Below, in pieces: positions 45,636 to 52,522 of a stretch of DNA of 64,000 nt. The stretch's first letter is position 1, and each line of letters begins with the position of its first letter. Source of the DNA: Bryobacterales bacterium (GTDB taxonomy: Bacteria; Acidobacteriota; Terriglobia; Bryobacterales; Bryobacteraceae); assembly GCA_016713735.1 (NCBI GenBank), contig JADJOP010000004.1:475506-539505 (forward strand), read 5' to 3'. The notes below the pieces were generated by a model. The model was not told where the DNA came from. It did not search any database and saw nothing but the letters and a program-made list of their open reading frames with translations. The position numbers were made by a program, and so were the translations under genes.

Positions 45636-46981
45636 TGCGCCGCACACTCCTCGCCCTCAGTCTCGCCACGATCGCCGCCGCGCAATCCACACCCACCGCC
45701 GCCGGGCAAACCACCCCCCGTGCCGAGTCCCCCATCTCCCCCCGCGCCGCCAAACTCCACCGCGACGCCTTCGTCTTCGACGGCCACGTCCACGTCATCA
45801 GCCGCCAACTCTACGACGGCACCGACATCGGCAAACCCCTCCCCGACGGCCAGGTCGACCTCCCCCGCATGCTCGCCGGCGGCCTCGACGCCGCCATGTT
45901 CACCCTCTTCGTCCCCGAACAGTATTACCCCGGCCGCCACGAATCCCGCCAGGCCCTCCGCCTCATCGATCTCGCCCTCGCCCAAATCGCCGCCAACTCC
46001 TCCCGCGTCGAACTCGCCCTCAACGCCCCCGACATCGCCCGCATTAACCGCTCCGGCAAACTCGCCGCCATCCTCGACCTCGAAGGCGGCTTCCACCTCG
46101 ACGGCGACCTCGCCATCCTCCGCGCCCTTTACCTCTCCGGCCTCCGCATGGCCCAACTCCCCGCCCACAACTGGGCCAACACCTTCGCCGAATCCTGCTG
46201 CGCCGCCCAATCGAAATTCACCGGACTCACCCCTCACGGCCGCGCCGTCGTCCGCGAAATGAACCGCCTCGGCATGGTCATCCAGGTCTCCCACGCCTCC
46301 GACGCCACCATCGAACAGGTCCTCGAACTCAGCTCTCAGCCCATCCTCGCCTCCCACCACGGCCTCCGCCACCGCAACAACATCGCCCGCAACATGCCCG
46401 ATGCGCTCATACGCAAACTCGCAGCCAAAGGCGGTGTCATCGGCTTCCACATCGGCAACGAGTTCCACAACCGCCCCATGTTCGAATGGCGCTCCAGCCA
46501 CGCCGGCAAGCCCTTCTGGGACACCAGCGCCATCGGCAAGCGCGAATCCGAACTCACCATCACCGAAATCGACCGCCTCGTCGCCAAAACACTTCCCATG
46601 GTCGGCGTTCCGGCCCCCAACGAGATCCTGTTCGAACCCGAAGACTGGATCGCCGTCATCGAAGAAGCCATCGCCCTCGCCGGCGAAGACCACGTCTCCC
46701 TCGGCAGCGACTTCGACGGCGGCCCCACCCCACCCCGCGGCATGAAGGATATCGCCGACCTCCCCCGCCTCACCGAAGCCATGCTCCGCCGAGGCTGGAG
46801 CGAACCCCGCATCAAAAAATTCCTAGGCGGCAACCTCCTCCGCCTCTTCACCGAAGTACAAACCAAAATAGTCCGCCGATCAAACTCAGCCGTCCTATCT
46901 GCGTTCATCGGCGTTAATCGGCGACCGAATTGTTCGTTCTCCTGCTGCAACAACCCGTCAAGCCCGCGCTACGATAGCTGA
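45635..46981 (+). CDS. Exported M19-family (renal dipeptidase-like) peptidase
   Basis: About 448 aa from ATG 45635 with a signal peptide (LLALSLATIAAAQ). M19 features: VFDGHVHV at the first metal site (usually HxD, here HxH), LDLEGGFHLDG with the bridging Glu, VIQVSHASDATIEQVLE, PILASHHGLR, and SLGSDFDGGP. The natural C-terminus is probably near LLRLFTEVQ; the last 35 residues (RSNSAVLSAFIGVNRRPNCS) are poorly protein-like and follow a GCGTTCATCGGCGTTAATCG sequence. Family reaction: hydrolysis of dipeptides with a binuclear zinc centre. Coupled to the unknown gene before it. Confidence 0.82.
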   Translation: MRRTLLALSLATIAAAQSTPTAAGQTTPRAESPISPRAAKLHRDAFVFDGHVHVISRQLYDGTDIGKPLPDGQVDLPRMLAGGLDAAMFTLFVPEQYYPGRHESRQALRLIDLALAQIAANSSRVELALNAPDIARINRSGKLAAILDLEGGFHLDGDLAILRALYLSGLRMAQLPAHNWANTFAESCCAAQSKFTGLTPHGRAVVREMNRLGMVIQVSHASDATIEQVLELSSQPILASHHGLRHRNNIARNMPDALIRKLAAKGGVIGFHIGNEFHNRPMFEWRSSHAGKPFWDTSAIGKRESELTITEIDRLVAKTLPMVGVPAPNEILFEPEDWIAVIEEAIALAGEDHVSLGSDFDGGPTPPRGMKDIADLPRLTEAMLRRGWSEPRIKKFLGGNLLRLFTEVQTKIVRRSNSAVLSAFIGVNRRPNCSFSCCNNPSSPRYDS

Positions 46982-47000
46982 GACAACAGGCCCCCACCTC

Positions 47001-47239
47001 ATGTCCGACCACCCCACCCTCACCAGCGCCATCACCGCCGCCCTGGCCACCGCCCACTACGAACAACTCGAAGACGGCACCTACTCCGGCCGCATCCCCA
47101 ACTACCCCGGAGTCCTCGCCTTCGCCCCCACCCTCGCCGCCTGCCGCAACGAACTCCAAACCACCCTCCAAGACTGGCTCTTCCTCGGCCTCAAACTCGG
47201 CCATCCCCTCCCCGCCGAAGGCCCCAAACAATCGACGCA
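47001..47239 (+). CDS. HicB-like antitoxin without HicA partner
   Basis: The first 75 residues give a HicB-type fold: ALATAHYEQLEDGTYSGRIP, NYPGVLAFAPTLAACRNELQ and LQDWLFLGLKLGHPLPAEG. The open frame continues to 47615 but the sequence after about 47235 is not protein-like; a frame change there is likely. HicB antitoxins normally pair with a small HicA toxin, and none was found on either side. An orphan antitoxin or a remnant pair. Confidence 0.65.
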
Positions 47240-47754
47240 CTCAACCCCAGGCAGTCGCCACCTACTACCCTCACTCTCCCCATCAGAACAGGCGGAACTC
47301 CGACGAATGGGCCGACTTCGCCACCCACGAATTCACACGGCACCAATCTCACCGCGCCCCTGGGTGTGGGGCCTCCGCTCCTCAGCTGTTCCCGCTCCGC
47401 ACGCCCCACCGGCGCCGTCGCGCCTATCGGGTGCGGAGACAGCCTCTTCGGAACCAGTCAACCGTGCACCCCGAAGCAGCCTGCCGGCGACCTCCCCGGC
47501 GTGCCGGCAGCACCAAGGGGCTCGCCATCCCTCCTCATCCGGGCATTGTGGGCAGAGAGCCTCATCCGTCATCGGTCCACCCTTGATGCCTGAAGGTGGA
47601 AAATCGAGGCAATAACCACGCGGCCACAGAGCATGCCTCTCCCAACCCGTGAATGGCACGCTGAGCAGCACGGTCTTGGTTCATCGCCGCCACCCGCGCA
47701 GCGCGAAGCCAGCGGCGCCAGCCGCCCTCCCCGCCAGGAGGTTCCCCCCATCCC
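47240..47754. other. Region between hicB-like gene and ssb, no gene recognised
   Basis: A frame containing NRRNSDEWADFATHEFTRHQ (about 47285-47345, +) has the look of the C-terminus of an antitoxin-like protein, but it is short and unassigned. The rest shows no RNA, hairpin or family match. Confidence 0.35.
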
Positions 47755-48252
47755 CTAAAACGGAATATCGTCGTCCGTAATCCCCGGATCAAACTCCTGC
47801 TCCGGCCCCCGCTGCTGCTGCGCCGGCGGCGCGCTCTGCCGCCCGCCCCCCGCGCTCCGCGGCATCGACACCGGCCGCCCCGACGCCTGCCCGCCCCCTT
47901 CAAAATCCCCGCCTTCCCCACGCCCGCCCAGCAACAACACATCATCGGCCATCACCTCGGTGACATACCGCTTGTTGCCGTCTTTATCGTCATACGAGCG
48001 CGTCTTCAGCTTGCCTTCCACATATACCTGTTTCCCCTTCGTCAGGTAGTTGGCAAGATTCTCCGCCCGCCACAACACCACGTTGTGCCAGTCCGTCTCT
48101 TCTTTCCATTCCCCCGTCTGCTGGTCCTTCCAGCGCCGGTTCGTCGCCACCGTGAAGTTCGTCACCGATGCCCCCGACGGGGTGAACCTCGTCTCGGCGT
48201 CCTTACCGAGGTGGCCAAGCAAAATCACTTTATTCACAGAACGGGAAGCCAT
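47755..48252 (-). CDS. ssb: Single-stranded DNA-binding protein
   Basis: The product is 165 aa. The OB fold is clear: SVNKVILLGHLGKDAETRFT, ATNRRWKDQQTGEWKEETDW, HNVVLWRAENLANYLTKGKQ, YVEGKLKTRSYDDKDGNKRY. A Gly/Gln-rich linker follows and the chain ends DPGITDDDIPF, the acidic tip that binds partner proteins. Length is typical. Role: coats single-stranded DNA in replication and repair. The ykgJ-type gene upstream ends within or beside its start. Confidence 0.95.
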   Translation of the reverse strand: MASRSVNKVILLGHLGKDAETRFTPSGASVTNFTVATNRRWKDQQTGEWKEETDWHNVVLWRAENLANYLTKGKQVYVEGKLKTRSYDDKDGNKRYVTEVMADDVLLLGGRGEGGDFEGGGQASGRPVSMPRSAGGGRQSAPPAQQQRGPEQEFDPGITDDDIPF

Positions 48253-48285
48253 AGTTTACTTGTGCAGGCTAGCACACTCGGCCCC

Positions 48286-48908
48286 CGCATCACCCCCCCC
48301 CCCTCGCCGCCCGCCAGCCAACCCCGCAAGTCCTCCACAATCGCCCGCGCCACCGTCAACGGCCTCGCGTCCCGCACACGCCCCTCCCCGTCCCACTCCC
48401 GCTGCACCGCTCTCTGCGCCTCATGCAGCCCCGTCTGAATCTGAATCAGCCGCCCGTCTTCGATTTCCTCCCCCGCCCGAAAGTTCAGTTCACAGGCAAA
48501 CACATTTTGTGGCTTGTCCGGATTCCACAACGGCATCCCATACTTCCGGCAGATGAACGGCCGCCACTCATACACCGTGCACACCCCGTCCTCCAACGCA
48601 GGGCAGGGAAGCCGCGTCCCCTCCGGCGGCAACCCGCCCCAGGCCTCCTGCTCCCCCTTCGCCGCCACCAGCCGCGCCCGCGCCTCGTTGTAGGCAAGCG
48701 CCCGCTCGCGCAGTTGATTTTGCCGCTCTTCCGGCAACGTCCGCACCCCCGCCGAGAGCGCCGCCGCCTCAAGCTCCGTGATCTGGAACAGTTGCGAACA
48801 ACAATCCGCGCACCCCGGACCACACCGCATCCTCGCCCCATGCAGCGCACGGTTCCGCGCAAACTCCTCCCCAATCGCGTTACAGATTCGTCGAAAGCTG
48901 CCGATCAT
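48286..48908 (-). CDS. YkgJ-family cysteine-cluster protein
   Basis: From ATG 48908. Cys clusters: RCGPGCADCCSQLFQITELE, then LPCPALEDGVCTVYEWRPFI and CRKYGMPLW. This is the YkgJ/UPF0153 pattern (zinc or iron-sulfur binding, function unknown). The open frame extends to 48234, but crosses a run of about eleven C at 48290-48302; with one base different it would stop at about 48286 after WLAGGEGG. The end given is that corrected one. Confidence 0.75.
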
Positions 48909-49053
48909 GTGTAATGTTGCCGCCGTTGCCGCCTCTGCCGGCGCGCGCGAAATCCTGCGTCCCCACGCCGCTGGAGGATGTCATAGAATCTAGGTCGAGA
49001 GCGGAACGATTTTTGTTGCGCTCTCACGATCTTTCACCATAATAAGGACTATC

Positions 49054-49122
49054 CGCTTTCGCACGCGGCCCGGTGGGGAAACCGGGCCGGGAAGCAACCA
49101 TGTGGGAGGAGCAGCGAAAGCG
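49054..49122 (+). ncRNA. Candidate structured leader RNA
   Basis: CGCTTTCGC (49054-49062) pairs perfectly with GCGAAAGCG (49114-49122). Inside, GGCCCGGT (49067-49074) pairs with ACCGGGCC (49081-49088) around GGGGAA. Purine-rich unpaired GGGAAGCAACC and GTGGGAGGAGCA remain between the stems. It lies 30 bp before the start at 49153. I could not match it to a named riboswitch class. A -10-like CATAAT is at 49038-49043. Confidence 0.45.
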
Positions 49123-49152
49123 TAAAACAAGATAGAGATCGGAGCGGTTGGG

Positions 49153-50403
49153 ATGATGGGCTTCGGTATGTGCGGAGCGCCACAAGGCGCCCGCGGAATC
49201 GTAACGTTTCTGGCGGCAAGCGCTCTCTGCCTGCCCGCCTTCCCTCAGGTGCTGGTTGCTCCGGCGGGCAACCGGGGAGCCATCCGGCTCCACAACACCG
49301 ACCTCGCCGTCATGGAAGCAGGCGAAGAACGCAAAGACCTCCCCTGCCTTGTCGTACCCGAAAAGCCCTTCCTCGGCTTTGACCTGAAGTTCCACTCCGG
49401 CTACGACATCTCCATCCCGCTTGAGGAACTCGCCGGCAACGAGGATCTCCTCACCATCGTCTTCCGCGTCGTCCCCGACGGCCGCGCCGACCAGCCCACC
49501 TACTTCACCCAGAAAATCCGCGTCCCCGCCATCGAAGAGGAAGCCAAGGGCGACGCCCTCCTCCAGGGCGGCTTCGACGTTGGCGTCGGCAAATACAAAG
49601 TCGACCTCCTCGTCCGCGACCGCGCCGAACGCATCTGCTCCCTCTCCTGGGACATCGAAGCCAAGCTCCCCACCAAGGACGCCCAAATCGCCCTCACCAT
49701 GGGCGAAGGCGCCGTCGAACCCGTCGAGGCCGCTCAGTTCCGCGAAGAACCCCCCGCCTCCCGCTCCTCCCAACAGGACCCCCTCAACCTCAAAATCCTC
49801 ATCAACTTCGCCCCCCAAAAGGCCCTCGCCTCCTCCCTCCGCCCCGTCGACACCGCCGCCCTCGTCAGCCTCCTCCGCACCCTCGCCCGCGACCCCCGCG
49901 TCGGCCGCTTCTCCCTCGTCGCCTTCAACCTCCACGAACAGCGCGTCCTCTTCCGCCAGGACTCGGCCGACCGCATCGACTTCCCCGGCCTCGGCAAGTC
50001 CCTGGAATCCCTCAACCTCGGCACCGTCGACCTCAAGCGCCTCTCCAACAAAAACGGCGGCGCCGAGTTCCTCACCGAACTCATGGCCAAGGAGTTCGCC
50101 AACACCGAACGCGCCGACGCCGTCGTCTTCGCCGGACCCAAAGCCATGCTCGAAGCCAACATCCCCTCTGAGCAGTTGCGCCGCCTCGGCGAGTTCGAGG
50201 TCCCCGTCTTTTACATGAACTACATCCTGAACCCCTACGCCAACCCCTGGCGCGACACCATCGGCCAGGCCGTCAAGCCCCTCAAAGGCGACGAGTTCAC
50301 CATCAGCCGTCCCCGCGACCTCTGGTTTGCCGTCACCGACATGGTCGCCCGCCTCGTGAAAACGCGAAACGCAAAACAAGTCGCATCAGTCAAAGTACAA
50401 TAG
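49153..50403 (+). CDS. Secreted protein of unknown function
   Basis: The product is 416 aa with a signal peptide (IVTFLAASALCLPAFPQ). Two parts: a beta-rich N-terminal half (FDLKFHSGYDISIPLEELAG, YFTQKIRVPAIEEEAKGDAL) and an alpha/beta second half (DPLNLKILINFAPQKALASS, VGRFSLVAFNLHEQRVLFRQ, ADAVVFAGPKAMLEANI) reminiscent of a von Willebrand A-like fold without a clear MIDAS. Acidobacteria-specific as far as I can tell. It is preceded by a long leader with strong secondary structure and followed 21 bp later by an exported methyltransferase-like gene. Confidence 0.6.
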   Translation: MMGFGMCGAPQGARGIVTFLAASALCLPAFPQVLVAPAGNRGAIRLHNTDLAVMEAGEERKDLPCLVVPEKPFLGFDLKFHSGYDISIPLEELAGNEDLLTIVFRVVPDGRADQPTYFTQKIRVPAIEEEAKGDALLQGGFDVGVGKYKVDLLVRDRAERICSLSWDIEAKLPTKDAQIALTMGEGAVEPVEAAQFREEPPASRSSQQDPLNLKILINFAPQKALASSLRPVDTAALVSLLRTLARDPRVGRFSLVAFNLHEQRVLFRQDSADRIDFPGLGKSLESLNLGTVDLKRLSNKNGGAEFLTELMAKEFANTERADAVVFAGPKAMLEANIPSEQLRRLGEFEVPVFYMNYILNPYANPWRDTIGQAVKPLKGDEFTISRPRDLWFAVTDMVARLVKTRNAKQVASVKVQ

Positions 50404-50424
50404 AGGTAGGGTCACTCAAAGGTT

Positions 50425-50991
50425 ATGCGTACACTCGCGGTTTTGCCATCCGTGTTCCTCCTGGCCGCCCCTTGGCTCGCTCAGGCTCAGATCCCCGGCA
50501 TCGGCGCCCAGGTCAAACCAAACCGCCTCGCCCCCTTCGTCCCCTCTCCGCAAAACGTCGTCGACGAAATGCTCCGCGCCGCCAATGTGAAGGTCGGTGA
50601 AACCGTCTACGACCTCGGCTCCGGCGACGGCCGCATCGTCATCACCGCCGCCCAAAAGTTCGGCGCCAAAGCCGTCGGCATCGAAATCAGCCCCAAGGAA
50701 GCCAAACTCTCCCGCGAACGAATCGCCAACGCCAAACTCGAAGACCGCGTCAAAATCGTCGAAGCCGACGCCCTCACCGCCGACCTCTCCCAGGCCGACG
50801 TCGTCACCCTCTACTTCCTCACCTCCTCAAACGACCTCCTCCGCCCCCACCTCGAGAAGTCCCTCAAACCCGGCGCCCGCGTCGTCTCCCACGACTACCC
50901 CATCCGAGGCTGGAAAGAAACCCGCATCGAAAAGGTCGAATCCTACAAGCGCGTCCACCACCTCTACGTCTACGAAATCCCCGCCAAGTAG
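50425..50991 (+). CDS. Exported class I methyltransferase-like protein
   Basis: The product is 188 aa. A signal peptide (LPSVFLLAAPWLAQAQ) precedes a SAM-binding fold: ETVYDLGSGDGRIVITAAQK (motif I), VGIEISPKEAKLSRE, ADALTADLSQADVVTLYFL, LKPGARVVSHDYPI. Export of a SAM-dependent fold is unusual, but this type is common in Acidobacteria and Planctomycetes. The substrate is unknown. Probably cotranscribed with the gene upstream. Confidence 0.75.
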   Translation: MRTLAVLPSVFLLAAPWLAQAQIPGIGAQVKPNRLAPFVPSPQNVVDEMLRAANVKVGETVYDLGSGDGRIVITAAQKFGAKAVGIEISPKEAKLSRERIANAKLEDRVKIVEADALTADLSQADVVTLYFLTSSNDLLRPHLEKSLKPGARVVSHDYPIRGWKETRIEKVESYKRVHHLYVYEIPAK

Positions 50992-51057
50992 CCAGCCCCC
51001 GCTCCCGCCGCGCCCCGTCGCCCTTCCTCTGCGCGTCGAATCCAGAAGGAGGTCGCG

Positions 51058-51573
51058 ATGAGCAAACGAGTACCAAAACCCAAAGTGGAGTGCAGCGCCT
51101 GCGGCGCACCCGCCAAGATAGTCCGCGGCAGCTACCCCTTCCGGGAATGCGGTCTCCCCAACGTCGTCCTTCAGGGCGTCGAGTTAATCCGCTGCTCCCA
51201 GTGCGGCAACGAAGACCCCGTCATCCCCCGCCTCAACCAACTCATGCGCGTCCTGGCTCTCGCCGTTGTCTGCAAGCCATACCGCCTGCGCGGCGAAGAC
51301 GTCCGCTTCCTCCGCAAATACCTCAAGATGACCAGCGATGAGTTCGCCCGGCTCCTCCACATCGACAAAACCAACCTCTCGAAATGGGAGAACAACCACG
51401 ACCGCATCGGACCCCAAAGCGACCGCCTCATCCGCATGATGGCCGTCGCGCTCGGTGAAGGTCTCGGCGACGAACTCCAGAACGTAATCGCGTCCTTCCC
51501 CAGGATCCAACAAGCCCGCTCCACCGTCCGCATCGACATGGACGCCGCCAACGGCTCCTACCAATACGCCTGA
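51058..51573 (+). CDS. MqsA/YgiT-like zinc-finger HTH regulator
   Basis: The product is 171 aa. Two CxxC pairs near the start (VECSACGAPAK, IRCSQCGNEDP) form a YgiT-type zinc finger; an XRE-type HTH follows (LRKYLKMTSDEFARLLHIDK, TNLSKWENNHDRIGP). The architecture equals the MqsA antitoxin, but no MqsR-type toxin is adjacent, so this may be a stand-alone regulator. AGAAGGAGG precedes the ATG. Confidence 0.78.
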   Translation: MSKRVPKPKVECSACGAPAKIVRGSYPFRECGLPNVVLQGVELIRCSQCGNEDPVIPRLNQLMRVLALAVVCKPYRLRGEDVRFLRKYLKMTSDEFARLLHIDKTNLSKWENNHDRIGPQSDRLIRMMAVALGEGLGDELQNVIASFPRIQQARSTVRIDMDAANGSYQYA

Positions 51574-51584
51574 CGCGCCGCCCC

Positions 51585-52520
51585 CTACCGCAACTTCTCC
51601 GTCAACACCCCCGCCAGCCGGTAAGCCGCCTTCGCCGCCTGCGCCTGCGCCACCCGCAGCGATTCTTCCTCATACCCCACCGTCCGCCGGAACGGCTTCT
51701 CCCGCGTCCCTTGCTCCGCCGCCATCCCCGCATACGCCTTGTCCCGCGCCAGCGCAAACCCCTCATCAATCCACACATCCGGCTCCAAACTCAACCGCGC
51801 CGGCTTCCGGTGCGCCTTCCGCAACCGCGCCGCCATCCAGTCAATGTACGCCTCATCCCGCGTCACCCCCAGCAGGTCATCCCACACCGCATGCAGATTC
51901 GTGTAGCCGTCCACCACCGTCAGGTTCCCCCCCAAATCCGACGTCGGCTTCCCCGCGCGATCCACGATGTGTTTCGTCAACCGCGACACGCAATGCATCG
52001 GCTGGTGAATATCGCCTTCCACGTGCAACAGCCACACCAGGTGATACCAGCCCAACTCCCCCGTCAGCCCCGCAATCATCTTCGGCAACTGCGTCTTCGC
52101 GCTCGGCTCCGGCGTCTTCGGCAGCGGCGAACCATCCGGCGAAAAATACAGGTTCACGTAATGCCAGTTCGTATGCCGCTTCATCTCCGGAAACGGCTGC
52201 AGCGCCCTCGTCGCCTTGGCGTCGCGCCGCGTGTCGTCCCAGAACCGCTCATCGCCCTTGATGTCATCCGCCCACGCCGCCGCGTGAATGAACGCCCACC
52301 GCGCCATGTGCTTCGCATCCCCCCGCACGCCCTCGGTGAACTTCCCATAGTCCGGATGCTTCCGGATCACCTCATCCACCCGCGCCCGCGTCTTCTTCGG
52401 CAACTGGTCATACGCCATCGCCGCGATGATCCGGTGGCCCACCGGATGCCACCCCCATGCCGGAGCCGCCAGCCCCCCCGCCACAGTCAGTGCCACGCAC
52501 AACGCCACGATTTGCCGCAT
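51585..52520 (-). CDS. Exported S1/P1-type nuclease
   Basis: About 311 aa from ATG 52520; a GTG at 52526 overlapping the pheT stop is also possible. After the signal peptide the mature chain would begin at WHPVGHRI, with the Trp that serves as a zinc ligand in this family. Further ligands sit in HAAAWADDIKG, HTNWHYVNLY, HVEGDIHQPMHCV and GGNLTVVDGYTNLHAVWDD. Reaction: cleavage of single-stranded DNA or RNA by a trinuclear zinc site in the periplasm. Last gene of the yvcK-glmU-pheST operon; spacing to pheT is 2 bp. Confidence 0.85.
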   Translation of the reverse strand: MRQIVALCVALTVAGGLAAPAWGWHPVGHRIIAAMAYDQLPKKTRARVDEVIRKHPDYGKFTEGVRGDAKHMARWAFIHAAAWADDIKGDERFWDDTRRDAKATRALQPFPEMKRHTNWHYVNLYFSPDGSPLPKTPEPSAKTQLPKMIAGLTGELGWYHLVWLLHVEGDIHQPMHCVSRLTKHIVDRAGKPTSDLGGNLTVVDGYTNLHAVWDDLLGVTRDEAYIDWMAARLRKAHRKPARLSLEPDVWIDEGFALARDKAYAGMAAEQGTREKPFRRTVGYEEESLRVAQAQAAKAAYRLAGVLTEKLR

Positions 52521-52522
52521 CG

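Noticed and set aside
46890..46930. Mobile repeat at GCGTTCATCGGCGTTAATCG near the end of the dipeptidase gene
   Set aside because: Only one copy in the window and no inverted ends; kept only as a hint that the annotated C-terminus is too long.
49066..49113. Signal recognition particle RNA
   Set aside because: GGGCCGGGAAGCAACC recalls the SRP core, but the GGAA tetraloop closed by CC/GG and the asymmetric loop are not present.
49024..50379. 451-aa acidic minus-strand frame opposite the secreted-protein gene
   Set aside because: Composition (Gly, Glu, Ala, Val) is what the complement of C-ending codons gives. No start context or motif.
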